A stretch of 36,664 nucleotides of DNA, from the NCBI GenBank assembly GCA_016783485.1, contig JADHWM010000015.1, positions 1 through 36,664 of the forward strand, read 5' to 3'. A program made the position numbers and the translations under genes. The notes below the pieces were generated by a model. The model saw nothing but the letters and a program-made list of their open reading frames with translations. It was not told where the DNA came from and made no database searches. Each line of letters opens with the position of its first letter. Positions within the stretch are counted from its first letter, which is position 1. This document shows positions 9,032 to 17,882 of this stretch, piece by piece. This DNA comes from Candidatus Bathyarchaeota archaeon (GTDB lineage Archaea; Thermoproteota; Bathyarchaeia; TCS64).

Positions 9032-9256
9032 TTAGATCTTTTGCTCGACTTTTTCGCAGAGGCTCTCGAGGCGATGCTGGATCGTCGAGAAGGCCTCGAT
9101 CATGAGGTCTAGTCTCTTGATGAGTGTGTCGAGGGACTCCTCGTGCTCCCTCAGGACATTCAATACGAAGTCGAGGGCATCCAGTTTCCTTTCTTCCATT
9201 ACTGAGATTGCCTCTGCGCAGGAGGTTAATGCGGAGATTGCCCTCTCAGGCCTCAT
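9032..9256 (-). CDS. Small helical/coiled-coil protein of unknown function (74 aa)
   Basis: The sequence is almost entirely heptad-like helix: MRPERAISALTSCAEAISV, then ALDFVLNVLREHEESLDTLI, ending RLESLCEKVEQKI. The start is ATG 9256; an in-frame ATG inside (MEERKLDAL) is possible. I recognise no family. It lies between dnaJ and the M28 peptidase on the same strand, and a poly-T stretch of the peptidase terminator lies just upstream, so it probably has its own transcript. Low complexity of the helix makes function prediction unsafe. Confidence 0.55.
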   Translation of the reverse strand: MRPERAISALTSCAEAISVMEERKLDALDFVLNVLREHEESLDTLIKRLDLMIEAFSTIQHRLESLCEKVEQKI

Positions 9257-9278
9257 TCAAAAGCCTGCTGTCACTATG

Positions 9279-9297
9279 AAGAAAAAAGGAAAAAAAG
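9279..9297 (-). terminator. T-rich transcription terminator after the M28 peptidase
   Basis: Read on the minus strand this is two runs of T (7 and 6) split by CC, 6-24 bases past the peptidase stop. Archaeal RNA polymerase commonly terminates at such T-rich tracts without a hairpin. Confidence 0.6.
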
Positions 9298-9302
9298 GGA
9301 GG

Positions 9303-10715
9303 TTATCTCGTGCTGTGAGGGTGCCACTTCTTCTGGATCTTGAGGGTCTTCTTCATCCCCGTCTTCTCAAGGTGAGCGATGATCTCCTCCAAGGGAGTGT
9401 GGTCTGCGATCTTCTCTTCCTGATTTGCGAGCCTGAGCACGAGCCTTGCGATGACCATCACACCTTCCTGCAGATTGCGTGGATCAACCTTATCCATCAT
9501 GTCAGCTGTGGTATGGCCCCACCCACGTCCTACGATGAGCTGGGCTGGCGAAGGCTCGGAGCCCATCGTGACCGCTGGGATACCCTGCATGTAGAAGGGC
9601 CAGTGATCAGAGGCCGCCGATGTCCCTGTGGAGACGGTCATGGGGTAGCCGATCTCATCCGCGAACTCCTCGAACTTTTCTTTCAGGCTCGTGGGCTGGA
9701 ATAGGGTGAAGGCGGCGTGCTGGGTCCCGTCCTTGTTGGCTAGGCCACCGAGCTCGAGGTTGAGCATGATGGCGACATCCTTCATCTCATCAACGTGCTT
9801 GTCGACGTAGCTCGTGGAGCCCGTGACGCCGATCTCCTCGCAGGCGAAGCAGATGAAGCGGATGCTCCTCTTGAACTTACCCTCGTATTTCTTCAAAGCC
9901 CGGGCCAGATCCATGATCACCACGGTGCCGGAGAGGTTGTCCATGGCTCCCTGGGCGATATCGTGGCCGTCGAAGTGGCCGCCGATCACTATCCACTCGT
10001 CTTTCTTGGATGAGCCCTCGAGTTCGCAGACCACATTCGCCGACTCGGTGTCGGGGTTGAGCCTGCTTTGATTGGTGAGCTTGGCTTTCAGGGACCTGCC
10101 CTTGGCCAGCCTCCTCATGTGAGAGCCGTGCTCTAGACTGATCCCGACACCCGGTATCTCTCCGCCCAGCCTGTAAGCGGGTCTCACGCTGCCGGTCGGG
10201 GGGAGTTGCCCCGGATTATGGTTCATGAAGATGAAGCCCACTGCTCCGTACTCGACGGCGTATCCGTATTTGGTTCTCCTGTGGACGCGTTTACCGGCGG
10301 GACTCGTGGCACTCGAGGCTAGGACTATCTTGCCCTCGACCTCCTTGGGATCGATGGCCTCGAACTCCTCGGGGCTTCCCGTGCCTAGGTCGATGACCTC
10401 CGCTTCAACCTCCCCTCCCGGAGAGATCGCGAGGGAGATCACCGGGAACTCCTTCTGGTACGGCTCAGTCACCGTGAGGCTGGCGGGGCCCCTCGTCCAT
10501 CCGTAGTACTTGAAGGGATCGGCATGGGCGTTCTCGTACCCATACTCTTTGAGCTTGTTCACCATGTGCTCTATGGCTTTCTTCTCGCTCTCGGTTCCTG
10601 CGAACCTGCTACCGAGCTCGTCAGCCATGAAGTAGTGATTTTCCCGCATCTCGCCGCTCTGCCATATCTCTCCGATGACCTTGCGTTCGATCTTAGTCAG
10701 TTTCTCGTCTAACAT
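9303..10715 (-). CDS. M28-family zinc aminopeptidase with PA-domain insert
   Basis: This is a 470-aa protein from ATG 10715 (MLDEKLTKIERKVIGEIW). A protease-associated-like insert (EGKIVLASSA... GAVGFIFMNHNPG) precedes the catalytic core. Di-zinc ligands are visible in IGGHFDGHDIAQGAMDN, FACEEIGVTGS, LNLELGG and SDHWPFYMQGIPAV. It probably removes N-terminal residues from peptides. No convincing signal peptide is seen, so it is likely cytoplasmic. A longer reading from 10793 would add 26 residues of no family resemblance, and GTTAATAC near 10745-10752 would be the TATA box for the 10715 start. It lies 81 bases after dnaK on the same strand. Confidence 0.9.
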   Translation of the reverse strand: MLDEKLTKIERKVIGEIWQSGEMRENHYFMADELGSRFAGTESEKKAIEHMVNKLKEYGYENAHADPFKYYGWTRGPASLTVTEPYQKEFPVISLAISPGGEVEAEVIDLGTGSPEEFEAIDPKEVEGKIVLASSATSPAGKRVHRRTKYGYAVEYGAVGFIFMNHNPGQLPPTGSVRPAYRLGGEIPGVGISLEHGSHMRRLAKGRSLKAKLTNQSRLNPDTESANVVCELEGSSKKDEWIVIGGHFDGHDIAQGAMDNLSGTVVIMDLARALKKYEGKFKRSIRFICFACEEIGVTGSTSYVDKHVDEMKDVAIMLNLELGGLANKDGTQHAAFTLFQPTSLKEKFEEFADEIGYPMTVSTGTSAASDHWPFYMQGIPAVTMGSEPSPAQLIVGRGWGHTTADMMDKVDPRNLQEGVMVIARLVLRLANQEEKIADHTPLEEIIAHLEKTGMKKTLKIQKKWHPHSTR

Positions 10716-10796
10716 TTGGAACGGATCATAACCTAGGGAATGGAGTATTAACGATTTCGTAGAATAAGGGGAAGAGTAGCGTTGACTATTCAACGG

Positions 10797-12689
10797 TTAT
10801 TGTTTCTTTTCTTCCTCGTCGACGACCTTATACTCAGCGTCCACGGTCTTCTTCCCCTGATCGTCTCCGGGGGGAGGCGCCTGCTGGCCCGCTTCAGCTT
10901 GAGCCTGCTGCTGGGCTTGCTGCTCGGCCGCCTGCTGGTAGACCGATGCCCCAGCCTCCTGGACGACCTTGCGGAGCTCCTCGATCTTGGCGTTGATGTC
11001 GGCTGTGGTCCCGCTCTCCAGTGCCTGCTTCAGCGCCTCGTTCGCTGTCTGGATCCCCGACTTTTGGTCGTCGCTGAGCTTGTCCCCGATCTCTGAGAGA
11101 GTCTTCTCCGTGGTGTAGATGAGGGAGTCAGCGGTGTTCTTCGCCTCAGCCTCCTCCTTGGTCTGCTTGTCCTGCTCGGCGTACTGCTCCGCCTCGTCGA
11201 TCATCCTGTCCTTCTCAGTCTTGCTGAGCTTCGTGGATGCCGTGATGGTGATGCTCATCTCCTTGCCGGTGCCCAGGTCCTTCGCGGTTACGTCGAGGAC
11301 CCCGTCGGCGTTTATGTCGAAGGTCACCTCGATCTGGGGGACGCCCCTGGGTGCAGGCGGGACCCCTGTGAGGTCGAATCGGCCTAAGCCGATGTTGTCT
11401 TTGGCCATGGGTCTCTCTCCCTGGAGCACGTGGATGGTGACCGCAGTCTGGAAGTCGGCCGCCGTGCTGAAGGTCTGAGTCTGTTTCACGGGGATCGTCG
11501 TATTCCTCTCGATGACACGCGTCATGACGCTTCCCAGAGTCTCGACACCGAGGCTGAGGGGCGTGACGTCGAGGAGAACGATGTCGCTGATCTCCCCGGC
11601 GAGGATAGCCCCCTGGATGGCCGCGCCCATCGCTACACATTCCATGGGGTCGAGGCCCCTCTCCGGCTTCTTACCCACGACATCCTCGATAAACTGCTGG
11701 ACCAGGGGCATCTTGGTCTGACCCCCGAAGACGATGATCTTGTCTATCTGCTGCGAAGTCAGCTTCGCGTCCCTGATGGTCTGGAGTATGGGTCCTCTAA
11801 TCTTCTCGACGATGGGCCTCGTTAGCTGCTCCAGCTTAGCCCTGTTGAGGGTGACGTGGAGGTTGAGGGGCTGGCCGTCCTTCATGGCGATGTAGGGGAG
11901 TTCGATGTCCGTGGTCAGGATAGTGGAGAGCTCGATCTTGGCCTTCTCCGAGGCCTCCTTCACCCTTGCCATGGCGCTCAGATCGCCGGCGAGTGTTACA
12001 CCGGTCTCAGCTTTGAACTCGCTGACGACGTAGTCCATCACTGCCTTGTCCAGATCGGCGCCTCCGGTCTGGGTGTCGCCGCTCGTGGAGAGCACCTCGA
12101 AGACTCCGCCCCCGAAATCCATCACCGTCGTGTCGTTGGTGCCCCCTCCGAAGCTGAAGACCAAAATCTTCTGCTCCTGATCGGTCTTATCGATGCCATA
12201 GGCGAGGGCCGCCGCCGTGGGCTCGTTCACGACCCTCGTGACTTTGAGGCCTGCGATCTCCCCGGCATCGATGGTGGCTTGGCGCTGGTTATCGTTGAAG
12301 TGGGCGGGTACAGTGATTACCGCCTTCGCGATCTTCTCGCCCATGTAAGTTTCGGCGTCCCTCAGGATCTTCTGGAGTATAAAGCCGCTGATCTGCTGAG
12401 GGGTATATTCCTTCCCGTGGAGGGTTATCTTCCTCTGGGAGCCCATGAGGCGCTTTGCCTCCCTCACCGTGCCCTCGGCATTGGTGACCGCCTGCCTCCT
12501 CGCGGGCTCTCCCACTAGAAGCTGCCCCTCCTTCGTCAACGCCACCACGGAGGGGAACATTTTCCCCGCCACTGTGGGTCCCTCAGCGCTGGGTATGATG
12601 GTGGGCTTGCCCCCCATCACCACTGCGGCCGCTGAATTGGTGGTTCCGAGGTCTATTCCAAGAATCTTCTCACGCTTCGTTTCACTCAT
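10797..12689 (-). CDS. dnaK: Chaperone protein DnaK (Hsp70)
   Basis: This 630-aa Hsp70 has the ATP phosphate-binding loop [11 protein letters not shown] at the N-terminus, then [14 protein letters not shown] and [10 protein letters not shown]. The substrate-binding domain contains [15 protein letters not shown], and a Q/A-rich tail ends in [15 protein letters not shown]. It folds client proteins in an ATP cycle driven by DnaJ and GrpE. The ATG at 12689 overlaps the grpE stop by eight bases, and GAGG nine bases before it serves as ribosome-binding site, so translation is probably coupled. The reading frame is open further upstream but that stretch lies inside grpE. Confidence 0.98.
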   Translation of the reverse strand: MSETKREKILGIDLGTTNSAAAVVMGGKPTIIPSAEGPTVAGKMFPSVVALTKEGQLLVGEPARRQAVTNAEGTVREAKRLMGSQRKITLHGKEYTPQQISGFILQKILRDAETYMGEKIAKAVITVPAHFNDNQRQATIDAGEIAGLKVTRVVNEPTAAALAYGIDKTDQEQKILVFSFGGGTNDTTVMDFGGGVFEVLSTSGDTQTGGADLDKAVMDYVVSEFKAETGVTLAGDLSAMARVKEASEKAKIELSTILTTDIELPYIAMKDGQPLNLHVTLNRAKLEQLTRPIVEKIRGPILQTIRDAKLTSQQIDKIIVFGGQTKMPLVQQFIEDVVGKKPERGLDPMECVAMGAAIQGAILAGEISDIVLLDVTPLSLGVETLGSVMTRVIERNTTIPVKQTQTFSTAADFQTAVTIHVLQGERPMAKDNIGLGRFDLTGVPPAPRGVPQIEVTFDINADGVLDVTAKDLGTGKEMSITITASTKLSKTEKDRMIDEAEQYAEQDKQTKEEAEAKNTADSLIYTTEKTLSEIGDKLSDDQKSGIQTANEALKQALESGTTADINAKIEELRKVVQEAGASVYQQAAEQQAQQQAQAEAGQQAPPPGDDQGKKTVDAEYKVVDEEEKKQ

Positions 12690-13218
12690 CTTCATTTTCC
12701 TCTTTAACGTCGTTCGAGCCGGAGTTTTTCGCCACTTTGACCATGCTTGCCCTGAGCACCCTGCCCTTGAACTTGTAGCCTTTCCTGATCTCCTCAACTA
12801 CGCAGCCGTTCTCGACTTCATCGGTCTCCACCTCGAGTACACCTTCGTGGAGGTTTGGGTCGAAGGGTCGCTCAAGGGCGTCGATGGGGGCGAGACCCTC
12901 GGCATCGAGGAGCTTCCATAGCTTCCCCCGGACCATCTCGACCCCTTCGATTATGTCAGCCTTTGAGTTTGTAGCCACGGAGATGGCGAGATCGAGTTCG
13001 TCGAGGATCGTGAGGAGCTGCATCACGATGCGTCCGGTGGCTTTCTCTTGGGCTTCGTCGATTATTCTCTGGGTCCTTTTCTGGAGGTTCTCCAGGTCGG
13101 CCTTGGCGTATTTCAATTGGCTCAGGTATTTCTCCGAGGTCTTCCTCTCATCCTCTAGACAGTTCTCTAGCTTGGATATCTTCTCGAGTATCTTCGCTTC
13201 GGATTTCCTTGGAGACAT
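12682..13218 (-). CDS. grpE: Nucleotide exchange factor GrpE
   Basis: This 178-aa protein has a long N-terminal coiled coil ([25 protein letters not shown] onwards), [10 protein letters not shown], the dimer helix region, and the C-terminal beta domain with [13 protein letters not shown] and [25 protein letters not shown], which is the GrpE signature. It releases ADP from DnaK. It is first in the grpE-dnaK operon. The start is ATG 13218, and AAATAAATAG near 13257-13266 on the minus strand is a likely TATA box. Confidence 0.96.
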   Translation of the reverse strand: MSPRKSEAKILEKISKLENCLEDERKTSEKYLSQLKYAKADLENLQKRTQRIIDEAQEKATGRIVMQLLTILDELDLAISVATNSKADIIEGVEMVRGKLWKLLDAEGLAPIDALERPFDPNLHEGVLEVETDEVENGCVVEEIRKGYKFKGRVLRASMVKVAKNSGSNDVKEENEDE

Positions 13219-13532
13219 GGTAGCACTCGGCTCAATTTTCGCTCTCAGAATCGGGATTGCTATTTATTTCTCTTCCGGAAAATCTTAAAGAAAAGCCTCT
13301 GCTAATCGCTCGATAATCGAGCGAGGGGCTAGATAAAGCGTCAAGCTTAGCTATTTCACCATGAGTTCCCTCGCCTTCTCGCTCTAACCCTAGACAGCTA
13401 CGTTCCGCCTCTCGCCTTCAACTAGGTAGACCACCTGCTGCTCTTGTCTCAGATTCACGCGTGCCTTCTTCCGGATTTTTATACCACCGTGAGCCAGTTG
13501 ATAGGAAGTCCTTTGGAAGGGGGATAGGAAAT
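13219..13532. other. Divergent intergenic region grpE / etfB with perfect palindrome
   Basis: The 314-base gap contains the grpE TATA-like element (about 13257-13266), a perfect odd palindrome TCGCTCGATAATCGAGCGA at 13306-13324 (two 9-base arms around one A), and the etfB TATA box TTTTTATA at 13476-13483. No coding sequence or known RNA is recognised between them. Confidence 0.6.
13476..13483 (+). promoter_or_regulatory. TATA box of the etfB-etfA-LDH operon
   Basis: TTTTTATA lies about 50 bases before ATG 13533. A purine-rich GGAAGGGGGATAGG in between gives a ribosome-binding site, so this operon has a leader, unlike many genes here. Confidence 0.6.
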
Positions 13533-14330
13533 ATGAGCGAAGGATTGAATATCATCGTTTGCATCAAGCAAGTTCCTGAGACAACGGAAGTCGATTTCGA
13601 CGAGGAAACGGGGAGGCTCAAGAGGGAGGGAGTCGCAGCGGTCGTCAACCCCTTCGACGAGTACGCGATCGAGGAGGGAATAAGGCTCAAGGAGAAATAC
13701 GGAGGCACAGTCAACGTACTGTCAATGGGCCCACCCCAGGCGGAATCAGCGCTAAGAGACGCAATCGCCATGGGCGCTGACGAGGCTTACCTAGCCACCG
13801 ACAGGGCTTTCGCCGGAGCAGATACCTGGGCCACAAGCTACACATTGGGGCTAAGCATCAAGAAGCTGGTTCCTTATGACCTCGTGATCTGCGGAATGAA
13901 GACCACCGATGGAGACACGGGCCAGGTCGGGCCAGAGCTAGCCCACCACCTAGGCGTCCCTCATGTCTGTTATGTGAACGAAATCCAAGAAATAAAAGGG
14001 GGTGAAATCAGGCTAACGAGGCTCCTCGACGATAGAGTAGAGACTCTCGGAGCCTCTCTTCCTATAGTCGTCTCAGTCAGTAAAGACATCAATCAACCCA
14101 GATTGGCGACTCTCCGGGGAAGACTCAAAGCGAAGAAAACTGAGATTCATACAATCACTTCGAATGATCTTGAAGCGGATCCCATGAAGATAGGCCTGAA
14201 TGGTTCTCCGACCCGCGTCGTGAAGATATTCACCCCTGACAGACCAACTGCCGGAGATATCGTCGAGGGATCCCCAGAAGAGCTGGCGGAGAGGGTCCTC
14301 CAGAAGCTCGTGGAGTGTAAAGTGATCTAG
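13533..14330 (+). CDS. etfB: Electron transfer flavoprotein beta subunit, bifurcating-type
   Basis: This 265-aa EtfB runs from MSEGLNIIVCIKQVPETTEVDFDEETG. It shows the conserved NPFDEYAIEEGIRLKEKYGG, a FAGADTWATSYTLG loop like those of bifurcating ETFs, and the ETF-beta signature region DGDTGQVGPELAHHLG followed by LPIVVSVSKDINQPRL. In bifurcating ETFs this subunit carries the bifurcating FAD and binds NAD(H). The ATG at 13533 follows a GGGGGATAGG site; in-frame upstream codons lie before the transcript leader. The stop is directly followed by the etfA ATG, indicating one transcript. Confidence 0.93.
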   Translation: MSEGLNIIVCIKQVPETTEVDFDEETGRLKREGVAAVVNPFDEYAIEEGIRLKEKYGGTVNVLSMGPPQAESALRDAIAMGADEAYLATDRAFAGADTWATSYTLGLSIKKLVPYDLVICGMKTTDGDTGQVGPELAHHLGVPHVCYVNEIQEIKGGEIRLTRLLDDRVETLGASLPIVVSVSKDINQPRLATLRGRLKAKKTEIHTITSNDLEADPMKIGLNGSPTRVVKIFTPDRPTAGDIVEGSPEELAERVLQKLVECKVI

Positions 14331-15530
14331 ATGAGCGAGCTACCAATATCCGTCGACAAGGAGAAATGCATCAGCTGCTCTCTGTGTGAGAGTGCGTGCG
14401 CCTTCGGGTCTCTTGTGATGGAAGAAGGTTATCCCCGTTTTCTGGACGACTGCAGGCTATGCGGCGAATGCGTCACAGAGTGCCCTACGGACGCGATTCT
14501 TATCGAAGAGGCGGGGACAGAGGTTAAACTCTCGAATTACAAAGGCATCCTTGTCTTCGCTGAGCAGTGGAACGGGAAGGTTCACCCGGTCTCATATGAG
14601 CTCCTCGGTAAGGGAAGGGAGTTGGCTGATCAGCTCGGGGAAAAACTCTTCGCAGTGATCATCGGGAGCGAGCTTAGCGATGCTGTTAAAGAACTGACAA
14701 TGAGAGGAGCGGATAAGATCTTCGTTTTCGATCATCCAGAACTGGAGGTCTTTAGGGACGATCCCTACTCTGCAATCCTCGAAGATTTGGTAAATGAGGA
14801 AAAACCAAGTATATTCCTCATCGGAGCAACCTCTATAGGCCGCTCTCTCGGCCCCAAAGTGGCGGCTTGCCTCGAGACAGGCCTCACGGCGGACTGCACG
14901 AGTCTTGACATCGACCCCGATAGTCGACTTCTCCTCCAGACCCGCCCCGCATACGGGGGCAACATCATGGCCACCATCATCTGCACGAACACAAGACCCC
15001 AGATTGCCACTGTCAGGTACAAGGTGATGAAAGAAGCTGAAAAGGACCCCACAAATGAAAGCGAGATAATAAAAAAGACTGTAGATATCAATGACATCCC
15101 TGATCGTGTCAAGATTATCGATTTCAGTCCGGCCAAGGAACTTGTGAGCATCATTGATGCAGAAATTATTGTCTCAGGGGGAAAGGGCATGGGGGATTCC
15201 AAGGGATTCGAGGTCATCCAAGAGCTGGCTGAGGCCCTCGGAGGCGCAGTAGGAGCGAGCAGGCCAACGGTGGACGAGGGATGGATAGAGTACCCCCACC
15301 AGGTGGGTCTGAGCGGCCGGACGGTCCGCCCCAAGATATACTTGGCCTGCGGCATCTCAGGGGCCGTTCAGCATCTGGCTGGCATGAAGACTTCCGATGT
15401 AATCATCACGATCAACAAGGACGCTGAAGCCCCAATATTCAGCGTCTCAACACTGGGAGCAGTCGGAGACCTCTACGAAATCATCCCCCGCCTCGTGGAG
15501 AAAATCAAGGAGCGAAAGAAGAATGTATGA
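14331..15530 (+). CDS. etfA: Electron transfer flavoprotein alpha subunit with N-terminal 2x[4Fe-4S] ferredoxin domain
   Basis: This 399-aa protein starts with a ferredoxin domain carrying two full CxxCxxCxxxC motifs (C13/C16/C19/C23 and C41/C44/C47/C51). The ETF-alpha domain follows, and the FAD-binding C-terminus contains LSGRTVRPKIYLACGISGAVQHLAGM, the EtfA signature. Ferredoxin-fused EtfA is known from anaerobic bifurcating or confurcating ETF complexes, where the extra clusters pass electrons to or from ferredoxin. Its stop overlaps the next gene's ATG by eight bases (ATGTATGA), supporting coupled translation. Confidence 0.94.
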   Translation: MSELPISVDKEKCISCSLCESACAFGSLVMEEGYPRFLDDCRLCGECVTECPTDAILIEEAGTEVKLSNYKGILVFAEQWNGKVHPVSYELLGKGRELADQLGEKLFAVIIGSELSDAVKELTMRGADKIFVFDHPELEVFRDDPYSAILEDLVNEEKPSIFLIGATSIGRSLGPKVAACLETGLTADCTSLDIDPDSRLLLQTRPAYGGNIMATIICTNTRPQIATVRYKVMKEAEKDPTNESEIIKKTVDINDIPDRVKIIDFSPAKELVSIIDAEIIVSGGKGMGDSKGFEVIQELAEALGGAVGASRPTVDEGWIEYPHQVGLSGRTVRPKIYLACGISGAVQHLAGMKTSDVIITINKDAEAPIFSVSTLGAVGDLYEIIPRLVEKIKERKKNV

Positions 15531-16926
15531 GTACGGCCTCTTGACACAACAGATAAGGAGAGAACTAGAGGCCATCGTAGGAGCTGAGAATGTTTCCAGC
15601 AGCTCCGATGACCTGGAGAAACATGCGATAGACGAGAGCCTCGAGCCCCCCCATCCTCCACACGTCGTCGTAAAGCCCCGTAGGACCTTGGAAGTCTCTG
15701 AGATAATTAAAATAGCGTACAGAGAAAAGATCCCAGTCACCCCCCAGGGATCGAGAACGGGGCTCAGCGGAGGCTCCCACCCGGTTCAAGGTGGAATCGC
15801 CTTAAGCCTTGAGAGAATGAACGACATCCTCGAAATAGACGAGGAGAACCTCATGGCGGTCGTCGAGCCCGGAGTTCTCATCATGGACCTTCATGAGGAG
15901 ACGGAGAAACTCGGTCTCCTATACCCTCCGGACCCCGGACAGGAGTCAGGTAGCCTCGGAGGAAACATATCCACTAATGCAGGTGGAGTTCGCGGCATGA
16001 AATATGGTGTCACCCGAGACTTCGTCCAGGGCCTCGAGGCGGTACTCCCCAACGGGGAGATAATTAACGTCGGGGGCAAGCTGGTCAAGGACTCAACAGC
16101 TTACAGCCTCATTGACCTCATTATAGGTTCCGAGGGGACCCTGGCGACAGTCACGAAGGCGATTCTTAGACTGGTCCCGAAACCCAGGCATACAGCATTG
16201 TTATACGTACCTTTCGAATCGACAAAAGACGCAGCCAGAACGGTCTCAGAGATCGTTCGAAGAAAGGTGGTCCCATTCGCCCTCGAATATCTTCCCCGCC
16301 ACGCAGTCCTTACAGCTGAAAAGTACCTGAACAAGACGCTCCCAGATAACAGCCACCCCGCGTACCTGCTGATTGGGATCGAGGGCAATAGTGAGACTGA
16401 GGTCGAGGAGAATCTCGAGACAGCTGGAGAGGTCTGCATAGAGATGGGTGGAGTAGACGCTTTCGTCGCAGACACTGCCCAGCGGCAGGAGCAGCTCTGG
16501 GAGGCCAGGAAATGCCTCTTCGACGCCTACAAGGCATACTGGGAGATAGACGAGGTCGACGCCTGCGTCCCCCGGAACCGCATCCCCGATTACATCGAGG
16601 GAGCCGATAGAGTCGCGCAAGAAAAAGGAGTCATCGTCTCCACTTTAGGGCACGCCGGCGACGGCAATGTCCACAGTCTAATAGCTAAAGGCGAGCTCCC
16701 TGAAGAAGAATGGCCCACGACACTTGAGGCCGTCATTGAAGAACTGATAGACATCGCCCTGAGTCTGGGGGGCACCATCTCAGGGGAGCACGGGCTGGGG
16801 CTAGCGAAGAAACGTTATCTCACTCGCCAAGTGGGAGAAACTCAAGTTGAGCTGATGAGAGCCATCAAGAGGGCATTCGATCCCCTTAACATCATGAATC
16901 CAGGGAAGACATTCGATCTGCTCTGA
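15523..16926 (+). CDS. FAD-linked D-lactate/glycolate dehydrogenase (GlcD/LctD type)
   Basis: This 467-aa FAD enzyme of the vanillyl-alcohol-oxidase-like fold has the FAD-binding PCMH domain with VTPQGSRTGLSGGSHPVQGGI, GGNISTNAGGVRGMKYGVT and IGSEGTLATVTKAI. The C-terminal catalytic domain has LGHAGDGNVHS and SGEHGLGLAKKRYL, the metal and substrate region of GlcD-like dehydrogenases. Directly coupled to etfB-etfA it matches the LctBCD arrangement of Acetobacterium, where lactate oxidation reduces NAD while reduced ferredoxin is consumed. The substrate could also be another 2-hydroxyacid such as glycolate or 2-hydroxyglutarate. Confidence 0.93.
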   Translation: MYEYGLLTQQIRRELEAIVGAENVSSSSDDLEKHAIDESLEPPHPPHVVVKPRRTLEVSEIIKIAYREKIPVTPQGSRTGLSGGSHPVQGGIALSLERMNDILEIDEENLMAVVEPGVLIMDLHEETEKLGLLYPPDPGQESGSLGGNISTNAGGVRGMKYGVTRDFVQGLEAVLPNGEIINVGGKLVKDSTAYSLIDLIIGSEGTLATVTKAILRLVPKPRHTALLYVPFESTKDAARTVSEIVRRKVVPFALEYLPRHAVLTAEKYLNKTLPDNSHPAYLLIGIEGNSETEVEENLETAGEVCIEMGGVDAFVADTAQRQEQLWEARKCLFDAYKAYWEIDEVDACVPRNRIPDYIEGADRVAQEKGVIVSTLGHAGDGNVHSLIAKGELPEEEWPTTLEAVIEELIDIALSLGGTISGEHGLGLAKKRYLTRQVGETQVELMRAIKRAFDPLNIMNPGKTFDLL

Positions 16927-16971
16927 TCGGATTATCTGAAGTAAATCCAAGACTGCAAATAAATTATGTAG

Positions 16972-16978
16972 AAAAAAA
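16972..16978 (-). terminator. Poly-T terminator after the winged-helix gene
   Basis: A run of seven T on the minus strand lies eight bases beyond the stop of the gene at 16986, as expected for archaeal termination. Confidence 0.5.
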
Positions 16979-16985
16979 GTGGAGG

Positions 16986-17276
16986 TTAGTCTCCTGCGTA
17001 GACGTCCTCGAGAGGCAATATATCCTTGGCCTTCTCGAAGTAATCGAGTACCTGTTCGCCTTTCTCTGTGATCTGGTAGCGTCTCTTTGACTGCCTGCTG
17101 TCTGTGTTAAGTACTTCCAATAGGAGGCCTTGCTCCACCAGGTGAGACAGTATCCGCTGGACCGGCTTCCAGGACATGTTCGCCGCGTACATGATGCGGG
17201 TGGGTTTATCCACCCCTTGCCTGACAGCGGCGAGTATTTTCAAGCGTATTTCCAGTTTCGATCTTCTAGGAGACAT
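16986..17276 (-). CDS. Winged helix-turn-helix regulator (HTH_45/Sso10a-like)
   Basis: This 96-aa protein reads SKLEIRLKILAAVRQGVDKPTRIMYAANMSW, then KPVQRILSHLVEQGLL (recognition helix), RRYQITEKGEQVLDYFEKA (wing and C-terminal helix). This is the archaeal Sso10a/HTH_45 winged-helix pattern, usually dimeric DNA-binding proteins. It is transcribed in the same direction as, and downstream of, the pilin-like gene 51 bases away, so it may be co-transcribed with it. The target is unknown. Confidence 0.85.
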   Translation of the reverse strand: MSPRRSKLEIRLKILAAVRQGVDKPTRIMYAANMSWKPVQRILSHLVEQGLLLEVLNTDSRQSKRRYQITEKGEQVLDYFEKAKDILPLEDVYAGD

Positions 17277-17327
17277 CTTCGTCCTCCAGATACTGTTCGT
17301 TGGTAGGCAACGCTGTCAGCCATCCCA

Positions 17328-17867
17328 CTACTGCGTGGTGGCTGACTCGACGTTTACCTCGGTTATGTACTGAGCGTTGTTCGTGTGCACAGACATGCTC
17401 ACGGTTGTGCCTATGTCATCCATCTGGATATTGTCAGGATCTTTGATGTACACCAGCAGCTCCCCGCCGGAGATCAGCGGAATATCAGCCGAAGAGGCAT
17501 TGTAATCTTTACTGTCAATGGTTACACCGTCGACGAGAAGAGTGTAGCTCGTGACGTTCATGTCGCCGGTGATACTATCACCCGAAGGCACACGATAAAC
17601 GAACACATCTGCCCATTCAGACGCGACACCTCTCACAGTGAACTTGTCTATTAGAATGTCCCTGCCACCTAGATTCTGCAGTTTGAATGCGGCGATGGCA
17701 CCGGAGCTGTTCACCCAGACGTGTGCTGTTGAGAACTGCAACGCCTCGGTTTCAGTCCTTGTAGTTGTGATGTTGGTGGCATAGTATGCGACGACGCCTG
17801 CTAGAAGTACGGCGACTACGAGTAGTATGAGTGTTGATACGACTTCGCTCAGTCCTTTCTTTTTCAT
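17328..17867 (-). CDS. Archaeal type IV pilin-like protein with class III signal peptide
   Basis: From ATG 17867 the protein is 179 aa. It begins MKKKG-LSEVVSTLILLVVAVLLAGVVAYYA, a short basic leader, glycine, then a hydrophobic helix: the archaeal type IV pilin/archaellin N-terminal domain (PF07790-like), cleaved by PibD/EppA-type prepilin peptidase after the glycine. The remainder is a beta-rich, Asn/Ser/Thr-rich exported domain with several N-glycosylation sequons (NSSG, NVTS, NASS). It probably forms or decorates a cell-surface filament. A GTG at 17882 would add MVIPL. No pilus assembly genes lie in the window. Confidence 0.85.
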   Translation of the reverse strand: MKKKGLSEVVSTLILLVVAVLLAGVVAYYATNITTTRTETEALQFSTAHVWVNSSGAIAAFKLQNLGGRDILIDKFTVRGVASEWADVFVYRVPSGDSITGDMNVTSYTLLVDGVTIDSKDYNASSADIPLISGGELLVYIKDPDNIQMDDIGTTVSMSVHTNNAQYITEVNVESATTQ

Positions 17868-17882
17868 TAAGGGTATTACCAC

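Noticed and set aside
12690-12797. Longer N-terminus for DnaK
   Set aside because: The stretch lies within grpE in another frame and does not resemble Hsp70; the ATG at 12689 has a spaced ribosome-binding site.
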